Shown here: positions 8,378 through 17,508 of the stretch, in pieces
Layout: each line of letters opens with the position of its first letter
Numbering within the stretch: position 1 is the first letter of the stretch
NCBI RefSeq assembly: GCF_000773975.1
Contig: NZ_JRUQ01000055.1
Span: 62,001 to 126,000 of the forward strand
Direction of reading: 5' to 3'
DNA from: Erwinia typographi
GTDB lineage: Bacteria > Pseudomonadota > Gammaproteobacteria > Enterobacterales > Enterobacteriaceae
Length of the DNA stretch: 64,000 nucleotides
The notes under the pieces: generated by a model
The model's input: the letters and a program-made list of their open reading frames with translations, nothing else
Databases searched by the model: none
Told to the model about the DNA's origin: nothing
Translations under genes and position numbers: made by a program

Positions 8378-10816
8378 ATGCCTACGTTGTTTACCTTTTT
8401 GCGCATCTGCCTGTTAGCCCTTATTCCGCTCTTCCCGGTGCTGGTGCAGGCTGCCGATGATGCTTCTCAGCAATCCAGCGACGCGCCGGTGAAGGTCAAT
8501 GCCGCCGTTGAACTGCCGAATTTGCAGAAAGTGCTGGATAAAATTAAGCAGCAGGTTTCTGGCGAGAATAACGACAGCAAACTAAGCACGCTGAATGATA
8601 TGGCGCTGGAGCTTTCTGGCGATGCCGATACCCTGATGCAGGGCATTATCCCACAGCGCGCCCAGCTACAGGCGCAGCTGGCGGTGCTGGGCCCGGCTCC
8701 CAAACCGGAGAGTGGGGTAAAAGAAACCGCCGAGGTTACCAGCAAGCGTAAAAGTCTGGAAAACCAGAAAGGCAAGATGGACGACCAGATCAAGCAGGCT
8801 GAGGCGATTAAAGGCGGGGCTATTAACCTTTCTGCCCAGATCGTCAACCTGCGCCGCGATGCCCTGAAAACGCAGCTGGCGCTGAACGCTGGCAGTATTT
8901 TCGGCCCGCGTTTCTGGGCGCCGATGTTTGACCCCCAAAGTGACGACAGCGATAAAGTCAGCGACTTTGTCGGGGAGCTGAAAGATACCGCCGTGCTCTC
9001 CTGGACGCCAGGCTGGCGGACAGGCACTGTCCTTTGGGTCGTGCTGGCGGTGCTGGTCGCTACGCTGGGACGCCGCTACCTGGAGCAATCCCTGGCCTGG
9101 GTGGGCATCCATCTGCTGCCTGAGGGGCGCCTGCGCCGCAGTTTCCTGGCGGCGGCCACCGCTATGACCACGCTGGCGGCCATTGTGCTGGCCTTTAATT
9201 TCCTCGATCTGGCCTTCACCCGGCATGATGAGGTGATGGACGAGGTGCGGACGTTTGCCGACAAACTGGTTGGCCTGAGTATCCTTTGCGGACTGATTGC
9301 CGGGCTGGGGAGAGCGTTCCTCTCCACGCGCCGCCCTTCGTGGCGGTTACCGAGTATCTCCAATGAAGTGGCGACGGCGCTAAAACCCTTCCCGCCACTG
9401 ACCGCCGCGCTGGTGTTTGTTTTCCAGACGGTTGAAATCCTGAACAGCAGCGCAAACACCAGCGTCGGCACGACCATTCTGGCTAATGGCATGACGGCGC
9501 TGCTGATCGGTGCGACGGCGCTTTCCATCAGCCTGCGAACCAACCGCGTACGGCGGAAAATGCAGCATCAGGGGATACAGCCTGAAGCTAAATCAACGGT
9601 AGTCGGCCTGATACAGATGGCGATAACCCTGGTTGGTGTGGCCATTATGGTGACGCTGGTGATTGGTTACGTCACGCTGGCGCGCTTCCTGAGCTATGAA
9701 CTGATCTGGATGGGGATCGTCTTCGGGTCGTTCTATATTCTCAGCCAGCTGGTGGTTGATGGCTGTGAAAGCCTTTTCTCGACCAATAATCCCTCCGGCA
9801 AAAGCATTCAGCGCTCGCTGAATATCGACGAGCGTCATCTGTCGCAGGTTGCTGCGCTACTGGCCGCCATCGGCAAGACCATCCTGGTGCTGGCCGCGGC
9901 AATGGCGCTGCTGAACGGTACCTTCGGCAGCTCGACGCCAATTGAGCTGGTGCAGAAGGCGATTGAGTTCTGGGGGGGCAAGGGCCTTGAAACGCTGAAT
10001 ATCGTTCCGGCCCATGTGCTGAATGCGCTGCTCTGCCTGGTGGTGGGGATTTACGTCCTGCGCTCGGTAACTCGCTGGCTGGATAAGGATTTTCTGCCGA
10101 AAACCACCATGGACGCGGGGATGCGCGTGTCGCTAATCACCCTGTTCAGCAATCTTGGCTACGTGCTGGTGTTCCTGCTGGGGCTGTCGATCATGGGACT
10201 GCAGTGGAATAAGCTGGCGTGGATCGTCAGTGCTCTGTCGGTAGGTATCGGTTTTGGTTTGCAGGAAATCGTGAAGAACTTTATTTCCGGTTTGATTCTG
10301 CTGACCGAACGCCCGGTGAAGGTGGGGGATCTGGTGAGTATCAGCGGGATTGAAGGCGATATCCGCCGTATTAACGTCCGCGCCACCGAGATTCAGCTCA
10401 GCGACAAATCAACGGTGATCGTGCCAAACTCACAGCTGATTTCGCAAAACGTGCGTAACGCGACGATGGGCAACGCGCAGGGTGTGGCGACTATCACGCT
10501 GACATTTCCGCTGGATATCGATCCAGAGCAGGTCCGCGATCTGCTGCTGGAGGTCTACAACGAGAACGAACGTATTCTGGAAAGCCCTGAGCCGTCGGTG
10601 TCGTTTAAGGATCTGACCTCTGCGGGCATTGTGCTGGCGGTGACGGGCAACGTTTCCAGTCCGCGTCAGGTATCAGGGGCGAAAAGCGATCTGCTGTTCG
10701 ATATTCTGACCCGGCTGCGCAAAGAGGGGGTGGTGCTCTCCACGCCGCAAACCATGATTGTTGAACAGCGCAACGGGCAGAAAGTATTAGTGGAAAATGG
10801 TGACGTTCCTTCCTGA
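8378..10816 (+). CDS. DUF3772-domain mechanosensitive ion channel (MscS family)
   Basis: An 812-residue inner-membrane channel. It has a signal peptide (residues 1-25), a periplasmic DUF3772 helical domain (about 40-200, with coiled-coil character), many transmembrane helices (about 210-640), and a C-terminal MscS pore plus beta domain. The MscS core is clear: GIGFGLQEIVKNFISGLILLTERPVKVGD, then the VxxNxxxTxIxxxD-like stretch and IVPNSQLISQNVRN. Large MscS paralogues of this type release solutes on hypo-osmotic shock. It is not orthologous to E. coli YbiO or MscK by N-terminal sequence; the DUF3772 type is better known from alpha-proteobacteria and pseudomonads. It separates pbpG from dld, which are adjacent in E. 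coli. Confidence 0.85.
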   Translation: MPTLFTFLRICLLALIPLFPVLVQAADDASQQSSDAPVKVNAAVELPNLQKVLDKIKQQVSGENNDSKLSTLNDMALELSGDADTLMQGIIPQRAQLQAQLAVLGPAPKPESGVKETAEVTSKRKSLENQKGKMDDQIKQAEAIKGGAINLSAQIVNLRRDALKTQLALNAGSIFGPRFWAPMFDPQSDDSDKVSDFVGELKDTAVLSWTPGWRTGTVLWVVLAVLVATLGRRYLEQSLAWVGIHLLPEGRLRRSFLAAATAMTTLAAIVLAFNFLDLAFTRHDEVMDEVRTFADKLVGLSILCGLIAGLGRAFLSTRRPSWRLPSISNEVATALKPFPPLTAALVFVFQTVEILNSSANTSVGTTILANGMTALLIGATALSISLRTNRVRRKMQHQGIQPEAKSTVVGLIQMAITLVGVAIMVTLVIGYVTLARFLSYELIWMGIVFGSFYILSQLVVDGCESLFSTNNPSGKSIQRSLNIDERHLSQVAALLAAIGKTILVLAAAMALLNGTFGSSTPIELVQKAIEFWGGKGLETLNIVPAHVLNALLCLVVGIYVLRSVTRWLDKDFLPKTTMDAGMRVSLITLFSNLGYVLVFLLGLSIMGLQWNKLAWIVSALSVGIGFGLQEIVKNFISGLILLTERPVKVGDLVSISGIEGDIRRINVRATEIQLSDKSTVIVPNSQLISQNVRNATMGNAQGVATITLTFPLDIDPEQVRDLLLEVYNENERILESPEPSVSFKDLTSAGIVLAVTGNVSSPRQVSGAKSDLLFDILTRLRKEGVVLSTPQTMIVEQRNGQKVLVENGDVPS

Positions 10817-10825
10817 CCAACGCGA

Positions 10826-10848
10826 AGGGGCGAGTAAAATTCGCCCCT
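10826..10848. terminator. Hairpin between convergent MscS-type gene and dld
   Basis: AGGGGCGA / TCGCCCCT (8-bp stem, 7-nt loop) lies between two convergent stop codons. No T-run follows on either strand, so it may be only a weak or Rho-assisted terminator or an mRNA 3'-end stabiliser. Confidence 0.45.
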
Positions 10849-10875
10849 GCAGACGCGGTAAGTGAAGCCGGAGAT

Positions 10876-12609
10876 TTAGCGGGGTTTATCACCGTCTCCT
10901 TCGGCTCCCCAATTTTTCGCCTTGGTCGTTTTACCAATTCCGGGGTTGAAGCTGTTGGTAGGGTCCAGCTGCTGATAGAAAGCCTTGAGCTGCGGCCTGG
11001 CGGCATACAGGTGCCCGACGTTATGTTCAGCAGGGTATTCCGCGCCGCGCCCGGCCAGAATCGCCAGCATTTTCTCCTTCAGCGCATGGACATCCACACC
11101 TTTTTTCACGATGTAATCCTGATGGAAAACGTGACAGAAGAAATGGCCGTAATAGAGGCGGTGCACCAGCGCATCGTCAAACTCCGGCGGTAAGCGTTCG
11201 AACCAGTCGCGATCGTTGCGGCGCAGGGCAATGTCCAGCGCCAGAATGTCTTCAACCTCCTGGTGGTGCACCGCCTGATAGCGCACCGCCGCACCCGCCG
11301 CCGCAAAGCGATGCAGGAACGCTTTCGCGCCTTCTTCGGCCGTACACTCAAAAAACTCGCCCTCCGCCTGCTGAAAATATCCGGTCAGATAATCACGAGC
11401 TTCCGCAATGCCTTCACCAGACATCTTGATCATCAGATGATGTTCAAACCGATCGCGGTAGTGTTTCAGGCGTTTAGGTAGATGGGACGGCAAAAGCCTG
11501 CTTACCTTTTGCAGCAGCCGATCGCTGAAGTTTGGTTTCAGCAACGGGAAGGTGCTTAACAGCGCGTCCGCCCGGCCTTTGAGCGTGAAGAACAGCGGCA
11601 TTTTGTCGGTGCCCAGTTTATCAATCATCACAAAGGTATCTTTGCCATACACCTCGGCGATATCAAAAATATCGCGGTGCAGATACTCCCCGGCGACCGG
11701 TAAATGGCTGAACGTTTGCAGCATATGGCGGCGCAGCGTGTCGAGCACCGCTGGATCGTTGGTGCCGAGATAAAAGACCTGCTGCTCTTTCTCGCTGACA
11801 AAGGTGTCCAGCCTTACGGCGAACACCGCCAGCTTGCCTGCGCAGCCGGAAGCTTCAAACAGCCGGCGGGCATCCGCATTAAAGCGGGAGGGCGTATCGG
11901 CTTCCACTTCCCGCACGCGATCGGCGTAGTCGCCATCGGAGGCTTGCCGCTGGTCAAACTTCACGTCTTCCGGCCGCCAGCTCTCATCATCCAGGCGGCT
12001 TAAAATTTGCTCCGGGGTGGTGCCCAGCTCAATCCCCAGATGGTTAACCAGCGTCAGCTTACCCTGCGCATCAACCTGCGCAAAAAGGGCCATTTCGCTG
12101 TAGGCAGGGCCGCGCTGGATCAGCGATCCTCCTGAGTTATTACACACGCCGCCCAGTACCGAGGCGCCAATACAGGAGGAGCCGATTACCGAATGCGGCT
12201 CGCGGCCGAGGGGCTTCAGCATCTTTTCCAACTGATAAAGCGTGCTGCCCGGAAACGCCAGCACCTGCTTGCCGTCGTCAATCGGCTGTATTTTATCCAT
12301 TCGCAGGGTGCTGATAATGACGATATCGCGATCGTAATCGCTGCCGTTTGGCGTGGAGCCTTCCGTCAGGCCGGTATTGGCCGCCTGCATCAGAACGATG
12401 GCGTCGGCCGCCACGCAGGCCTGTAAAATTCGCCACTGCTCCAGCAGCGTGCCGGGGAAGACGACCGCCAGCGCGTCGCCCTGACCGGAGCGAAAGCCGG
12501 TGCGGTAGCGCGCCGTTTGTTGAGGATCGGTAAGAAGATGAGAACGGCCGACGATACGCAGCAGTTCAGCAATCAGCTTCTGGCTGCCTGAAGAGGGTGT
12601 GTTGTGCAT
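10876..12609 (-). CDS. dld: Quinone-dependent D-lactate dehydrogenase
   Basis: Peripheral membrane FAD enzyme that oxidises D-lactate to pyruvate and passes electrons to the quinone pool. It aligns along its length with E. coli Dld (571 aa). The FAD-binding PCMH domain holds GSSCIGASVLGGVCNNSGG; the C-terminal part carries the Dld-specific membrane-binding region and ends with DPTNSFNPGIGKT. I take the ATG at 12609 (MHNTPSSG...) since AAGGACAAAGGA lies directly before it and the length then agrees (577 aa); an in-frame start 24 nt upstream is less likely. It is divergent from bglX. Confidence 0.93.
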   Translation of the reverse strand: MHNTPSSGSQKLIAELLRIVGRSHLLTDPQQTARYRTGFRSGQGDALAVVFPGTLLEQWRILQACVAADAIVLMQAANTGLTEGSTPNGSDYDRDIVIISTLRMDKIQPIDDGKQVLAFPGSTLYQLEKMLKPLGREPHSVIGSSCIGASVLGGVCNNSGGSLIQRGPAYSEMALFAQVDAQGKLTLVNHLGIELGTTPEQILSRLDDESWRPEDVKFDQRQASDGDYADRVREVEADTPSRFNADARRLFEASGCAGKLAVFAVRLDTFVSEKEQQVFYLGTNDPAVLDTLRRHMLQTFSHLPVAGEYLHRDIFDIAEVYGKDTFVMIDKLGTDKMPLFFTLKGRADALLSTFPLLKPNFSDRLLQKVSRLLPSHLPKRLKHYRDRFEHHLMIKMSGEGIAEARDYLTGYFQQAEGEFFECTAEEGAKAFLHRFAAAGAAVRYQAVHHQEVEDILALDIALRRNDRDWFERLPPEFDDALVHRLYYGHFFCHVFHQDYIVKKGVDVHALKEKMLAILAGRGAEYPAEHNVGHLYAARPQLKAFYQQLDPTNSFNPGIGKTTKAKNWGAEGDGDKPR

Positions 12610-12810
12610 TTCCTTTGTCCTTTTCTTTAACACGACCTTACTTTAGCACCTCTCAGGGCAGGCTGAAGCGGCAAAAATCAGATCCCGATCGCGGCAGTGC
12701 GTTGAAAACTATCTGCTAACCTCAAGTTATGGCACACTGCCGTCATTGTGACCCTGTCGCGCATACTCTGTTTTGTTTTGCCCCGCAGTTATTTGAGAGA
12801 AACCAACCCG

Positions 12811-15111
12811 ATGAAATGGATTTACTCTGTCAGTCTCGCTGCCGCGTTAACTCTGCAACCAGCTTTTGCTGAAGACCTGTTTGGCCCGCATCCGCTAACC
12901 CCTGAAGCCCGCGATGCGTTTGTGACGGATTTACTTAAAAAAATGACCCTGGATGAAAAAATAGGGCAGCTCAGGCTGATTAGCGTCGGGCCGGATAACC
13001 CAAAATCAGCCATCCGCGAAATGATCCAACACGAGCAGGTCGGGGCGATCTTTAATACCGTGACGCGCAAGGATATCCGCGTGATGCAGGATCAGGTGAT
13101 GCAGCTTAGCCGCCTGAAAATCCCCCTGTTTTTTGCCTATGACGTGGTGCATGGACAGCGCACGGTTTTCCCTATTCCGTTAGGTCTGGCCGCCAGTTGG
13201 GATCTCGACGCGGTGGCTGAGGTCGGGCGGATTTCGGCTTATGAAGCGGCAGATGATGGCCTGAACATGACCTGGGCGCCGATGGTGGACGTCACGCGCG
13301 AGCCGCGCTGGGGGCGGGTATCCGAAGGGTTTGGCGAAGATACTTATCTGACTTCGGCGATGGGCCGCACGCTGGTGGAGTCGATGCAGGGGAAAAGCCC
13401 GGCCGACCGCTACTCGGTGATGACCAGCGTGAAGCACTTTGCGGCCTATGGCGCAGTAGAGGGCGGTCGTGACTACAACACGGTCGACATGAGCCCGCAG
13501 CGGCTGGCGCAAGATTATTTGCCGCCATACAAAGCGGCGCTGGACGCGGGCAGCGGCGGCGTGATGGTCGCGCTGAATTCGCTGAACGGCGTTCCGGCCA
13601 CGGCTGACGGCTGGCTGCTGAAAGATCTGCTGCGGGATCAGTGGAAATTTAAGGGCATCACCATCAGCGATCATGGCGCGATCAAAGAGCTGATCAAACA
13701 CGGCGTGGCAAGCGATCCACAGGACGCGGTGCGTATTGCGATCCAGTCCGGCGTCAATATGAGCATGAGTGACGAGTTCTACAGTAAATATCTGCCGGGC
13801 CTGGTGAAAAACGGCGCGGTCAGCGAGAAAGAAATTGATGAGGCTACGCGTCATGTGCTGAACGTCAAATATGACATGGGGCTGTTCAATGATCCGTACA
13901 GCCATCTTGGCCCGAAAGAGAGCGACCCGGTTGATACCAACGCCGAGAGCCGTCTGCATCGTGCTGAAGCGCGTGACGTGGCGCGGAAAAGTATTGTACT
14001 GCTGAAAAACCGGCTGCAAACGCTGCCGTTGAAGAAGTCAGGCACTCTCGCACTTATTGGCCCACTGGCGGACAGCCAGCGTGACATTATGGGCAGCTGG
14101 TCGGCAGGCGGCAAAGCGGCGCAGTCTGTAAGCGTGTTGCAAGGGGTGAGAAACGCCCTCGGTGACAAAGCGACGGTGCTGTATGCTAAAGGCGCTAACA
14201 TTAGCGACAGTAAAGGCATTCAGGACTTCTTAAACCAGTATGAGAAAAACTCGGTAACGGTAGACAGCCGTACCCCGCAGCAGATGCTGGATGAAGCGGT
14301 TGCCACCGCGAAGAAGGCCGATGTCGTCGTCGCTGTGGTAGGAGAGTCGCAGGGCATGGCGCATGAAGCCTCAAGCCGCAGCGATATCATTATTCCGCAA
14401 AGCCAGCTGGCGCTGATTGATGCGCTGAAAGCCACCGGCAAACCGCTGGTTCTGGTGCTGATGAACGGGCGACCGCTGGCGCTGGTGAAAGAAAATATGC
14501 AGGCTGATGCGCTGCTGGAAACCTGGTTCAGCGGTACCGAAGGGGGCAATGCGATTGCCGACGTGCTGTTCGGCGACTATAACCCATCCGGTAAACTGCC
14601 GATGTCCTTCCCGCGTTCGGTTGGTCAGATCCCCATTTATTATAACCATCTGAACACCGGTCGCCCGTATGATGCTGACAAGCCAAATAAGTACACTTCG
14701 CATTATTATGATGCGGCGAACGGCCCGCTGTTTCCGTTTGGCTATGGTTTGAGCTATACCACCTTCAAGCTCTCGCCGGTTAGCCTGTCGTCCGCCACGA
14801 TGCCCCGCAACGGCACGGTAAACGCCAGCGTAACGGTGACTAACACCGGCGATCGCGAGGGGGCAACGGTCGTGCAGATGTACCTGCATGACGAGATGGC
14901 CAGCATCAGCCGTCCGGTTAAAGAGCTGAAGGGCTTTAAGCGGATTATGCTTAAAGCGGGCGAGTCGCAAACGGTCAGCTTCCCGATTGATGTGAATGCG
15001 CTGAAGTTCTGGAATGCAAGGATGCAGCAGGTTGCCGAACCGGGTAAATTCAGCGTGATGATCGGCCTGGATTCAGTGCGGACTGTGGACGCAGAATTCG
15101 ACTATCTGTAA
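12811..15111 (+). CDS. bglX: Periplasmic beta-glucosidase BglX (GH3)
   Basis: Periplasmic glycoside hydrolase family 3 enzyme releasing glucose from beta-glucosides. With the start at 12811 it is 766 aa (E. coli BglX 765). Signal peptide MKWIYSVSLAAALTLQPAFA, then the GH3 N-terminal barrel with the nucleophile region ITISDHGA (Asp287), the GH3 C-terminal domain (about 400-620), and a fibronectin III-like domain (about 660-750, VTVTNTGDREGATVVQMY). GAGAGAAACC lies upstream of the ATG. As in E. coli it neighbours dld, but here divergently. Confidence 0.95.
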   Translation: MKWIYSVSLAAALTLQPAFAEDLFGPHPLTPEARDAFVTDLLKKMTLDEKIGQLRLISVGPDNPKSAIREMIQHEQVGAIFNTVTRKDIRVMQDQVMQLSRLKIPLFFAYDVVHGQRTVFPIPLGLAASWDLDAVAEVGRISAYEAADDGLNMTWAPMVDVTREPRWGRVSEGFGEDTYLTSAMGRTLVESMQGKSPADRYSVMTSVKHFAAYGAVEGGRDYNTVDMSPQRLAQDYLPPYKAALDAGSGGVMVALNSLNGVPATADGWLLKDLLRDQWKFKGITISDHGAIKELIKHGVASDPQDAVRIAIQSGVNMSMSDEFYSKYLPGLVKNGAVSEKEIDEATRHVLNVKYDMGLFNDPYSHLGPKESDPVDTNAESRLHRAEARDVARKSIVLLKNRLQTLPLKKSGTLALIGPLADSQRDIMGSWSAGGKAAQSVSVLQGVRNALGDKATVLYAKGANISDSKGIQDFLNQYEKNSVTVDSRTPQQMLDEAVATAKKADVVVAVVGESQGMAHEASSRSDIIIPQSQLALIDALKATGKPLVLVLMNGRPLALVKENMQADALLETWFSGTEGGNAIADVLFGDYNPSGKLPMSFPRSVGQIPIYYNHLNTGRPYDADKPNKYTSHYYDAANGPLFPFGYGLSYTTFKLSPVSLSSATMPRNGTVNASVTVTNTGDREGATVVQMYLHDEMASISRPVKELKGFKRIMLKAGESQTVSFPIDVNALKFWNARMQQVAEPGKFSVMIGLDSVRTVDAEFDYL

Positions 15112-15169
15112 CGCGCGGTCGAAGTAAACGGGCAGGGCAGAGGATTTCATGCTGCCAGCGCCGGAAGCC

Positions 15170-15198
15170 AGGGACGAATTTATTCGTCCCTTTTTTTT
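15170..15198 (+). terminator. Intrinsic terminator after bglX
   Basis: A 9-bp stem AGGGACGAA / TTCGTCCCT with a TTTA loop, followed by eight T residues; a strong Rho-independent terminator 58 nt after the bglX stop codon. Confidence 0.9.
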
Positions 15199-15226
15199 CA
15201 TCAGAAAGGAATAATCAGCAGCCATT

Positions 15227-16102
15227 ATGCCTTCGGTTCGCGATAAAATTCAGCAGCAGGTCTTTCGTTTAAACGGTCTGGCCCTGAACGAGTTCGATCT
15301 TTCCCAACCGCTGGGTGATGCCGGTCTGTACGGCCCTGACAGCGTGATCTGGCAGGTACACGGCGACTTCCCCTCCATGCTTTGCGGCGGGATCTCGGCG
15401 CTGCTGATGCAGATGCTCCATCCGCTGGCGCTGGCTGGCGTGTGGGATCACTCCACCTTTCGCCAGGATATGATGGGGCGGCTGCGTCGTACCAGCCAGT
15501 TTATTGCGGTGACCACCTTCGGTAATAGCGCGGATGCGCAAACGCTGATTGAGCGCGTAAAGCGTATCCACATCAAGGTCAGCGGCGCGGATGCTCAGGG
15601 GGTCGCCTATGCCGCCAGCGATCCCCGTTTGCTGACCTGGGTTCACGTCGCTGAAACCAGCCGCTTTCTTGCCGCGCATCTGCGCTATAAAAACCCCCAG
15701 CTCAGCCTCGCCAGACAGGACCGCTACTACGCCGAGGCCGCCGTCGTAGCCGAAGCGCTGGGTGCGGAAGCCGTGCCCAAATCGGTTCAGGCGGTGAACG
15801 CTTATCTGCTGGCGATGCAGCCGACGCTGCGCTGTGATGAGCGGACGCGTGAGGTGCTGTCGCTGCTGATGAACACCCCGGCGCCCAGTTGGCAGGCCCG
15901 TCCGGCGATGAAGGCGATGATGATGGCGGGCATCGAGCTGCTGCCGGAGTGGGCTCAGCAACAGTTTGGCTTTCGCTTTACCCCGCTTCGCCGCCGCGTT
16001 ATCCGCCTGCGCGTCAGCCTGCTGGCAAGAACTCTGCGCTGGGCCATCCGTCGGGGGGCATACCACCGGGCAATGGAACGGATGGGGCGAACCGGCGCAT
16101 AA
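15227..16102 (+). CDS. MpaB/DUF2236-family (rubber oxygenase-like) protein
   Basis: A 291-residue protein of the DUF2236 family, to which the latex-clearing rubber oxygenases and the fungal MpaB oxygenases belong (haem b enzymes). Visible family features are GPDSVIWQVHGDFPSMLCGG near residue 35 and a His-rich helix HPLALAGVWDHSTF, followed by DP...WVHVAETSRFL. No signal peptide or membrane anchor is evident, so this would be cytoplasmic. Substrate is unknown. It follows the bglX terminator, so it has its own transcription start. It is not a known E. coli gene. Confidence 0.7.
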   Translation: MPSVRDKIQQQVFRLNGLALNEFDLSQPLGDAGLYGPDSVIWQVHGDFPSMLCGGISALLMQMLHPLALAGVWDHSTFRQDMMGRLRRTSQFIAVTTFGNSADAQTLIERVKRIHIKVSGADAQGVAYAASDPRLLTWVHVAETSRFLAAHLRYKNPQLSLARQDRYYAEAAVVAEALGAEAVPKSVQAVNAYLLAMQPTLRCDERTREVLSLLMNTPAPSWQARPAMKAMMMAGIELLPEWAQQQFGFRFTPLRRRVIRLRVSLLARTLRWAIRRGAYHRAMERMGRTGA

Positions 16103-16260
16103 CAGGGGGATTTTCCCTGCCTGTGCGCAACGTGATTCTCCCCGAAATGGCCTATGCGGGGGGGATTTTGAGACTTTTACCCTTGCTCCGACATGGCACA
16201 TCAGGACATTCTGCTCTATTCTCCGGGAAAAGGATCCCCCAACACCACCGTCGAGGCTTT

Positions 16261-17364
16261 ATGACACAGTCGTACCGGATTGCTGAAGTTACCAATCAGC
16301 AACAAACGCTGATCGCCATGGTTGAGCAGGATGAACGTGCCGCCTATTTTTATCTCTGGCCTGCAGAAGCGTTCCGTAGCCAGTTTGCCGTTCGCGGCTG
16401 CTGGCTGCGTAATCTGTTGCCAGCTCCGGCTAATGAAGACTGGCAGGCGATGGAGCAGGGGATACCTCCGCTGCTCAGCGCGGAATTCTGCCGCACGCTG
16501 GAGGCGGAGCCAATGCTCGATCCTGCCGGACTGCAAATCCTTTGGGAACCGACCGACGACGGTGCCGCGCTATGGTATCAGGGCCAGCTGCTGGCGGTTA
16601 TCCCCGGCTGGAGCCTTTATCAGAATAAGCAGGTGAGCTTTTCTGCGGGCTGCATCAAAGAGAATCGGCTGACCGCGCCGCTGGGTTCAGCGTCGACCAA
16701 CGACTATTACGCCCAGGCTGAGAAACACCGCCACTTCTGGCGCGACTGGCATGATGGTCATCTGTGGGAGCCGATGCAGCGCGAGATGATTCAGCGCTAC
16801 GAATCCCAGTTTGGCGATTCCCTCAAATATTATTCTATCGACCAGGGCAACTGGCCGCCGATGGCTATTTCTCAGCATTATCATCAGGGCTGCTGGTATT
16901 TCCTCACCCTCGGCATGAGCATCCGGCCGATGCCGTGCGTCGATTTCCTGTTTGAGGAGCTGGCTTCGCAGCATCGCCGTATTGAGCTGGCGATGGCGAT
17001 AGATGCCGAAGTGATGACCGAAGAGAATGCGGTACAGATGGCCAGCGCGCTTGCCAGCTTTGCCCATTTCCCGTGGGCCCGTCTCAGCTGGCTGGGGGAA
17101 GGCCATACGCTGGAGTCTGCCGTTGCGCCGGTAGGATTCGCTGGCTTTTTGCTCTCCGCTGAGTTGTGCGGAGAAGAGGGGCAGTTCAGCCTGCCAAAGC
17201 GTGACGGTGAAAAGGTGAACCTGCTGTGGGCCTCGCCTGTCACCCTTGCGGAGCGTGAGCTGGCAGAAGCTGGAGAGAATGGCGGCAGCCAGCTGATTGA
17301 ACGATTGCGCGAATCGGGCGCGAACCATATATTCCGCCCGCGTCATCAGGTTGTTGATTCATAA
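16261..17364 (+). CDS. Suppressor-of-fused (SUFU)-like domain protein
   Basis: A 367-residue protein. The N-terminal half (1 to about 160) has no domain I can name. The C-terminal part (about 170-340, with SISQHYHQGCWYFLTLGMSIRPMP and ELASQHRRIELAMAI) looks like the SUFU domain found in some bacterial proteins; the match is by eye. The frame is open well upstream, but the ATG at 16261 begins a typical soluble N-terminus and the upstream stretch overlaps the preceding gene. Bacterial SUFU-like proteins are sometimes immunity proteins, sometimes housekeeping orphans; no toxin gene is adjacent here. Function unknown. Confidence 0.55.
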   Translation: MTQSYRIAEVTNQQQTLIAMVEQDERAAYFYLWPAEAFRSQFAVRGCWLRNLLPAPANEDWQAMEQGIPPLLSAEFCRTLEAEPMLDPAGLQILWEPTDDGAALWYQGQLLAVIPGWSLYQNKQVSFSAGCIKENRLTAPLGSASTNDYYAQAEKHRHFWRDWHDGHLWEPMQREMIQRYESQFGDSLKYYSIDQGNWPPMAISQHYHQGCWYFLTLGMSIRPMPCVDFLFEELASQHRRIELAMAIDAEVMTEENAVQMASALASFAHFPWARLSWLGEGHTLESAVAPVGFAGFLLSAELCGEEGQFSLPKRDGEKVNLLWASPVTLAERELAEAGENGGSQLIERLRESGANHIFRPRHQVVDS

Positions 17365-17437
17365 CATTAAACCCGCTCAGGCGTTCGAGTCCGCACGCCG
17401 CTGAAAAGCATTTCTTTAAAATGCGAAGGCGATCATA

Positions 17438-17464
17438 TCAAGTTTCCCTGTCGCGCGCCGAAAA
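17438..17464 (+). promoter_or_regulatory. Sigma-28 (FliA) promoter for the chemoreceptor gene
   Basis: TCAAGTTT-N11-GCCGAAAA matches the flagellar sigma-28 consensus TAAAGTTT-N11-GCCGATAA at 7 of 8 positions in each box, with exactly 11 nt between. It lies 45 nt upstream of the chemoreceptor start, as in flagellar class 3 genes. Confidence 0.8.
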
Positions 17465-17508
17465 CCCGATCAGGCAATTGTGCCTGAATGAGTTGAGTGG
17501 GGCTCGTC

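Noticed and set aside
13180-14019. Open frame on the minus strand inside bglX
   Set aside because: Antisense shadow of a high-GC gene; His/Arg-rich with no domain.
15889-16260. Upstream extension of the SUFU-like gene to 15889
   Set aside because: It overlaps the 3' part of the MpaB-like gene, its translation is low-complexity and frame-shadow-like, and ATG 16261 gives a sensible N-terminus.
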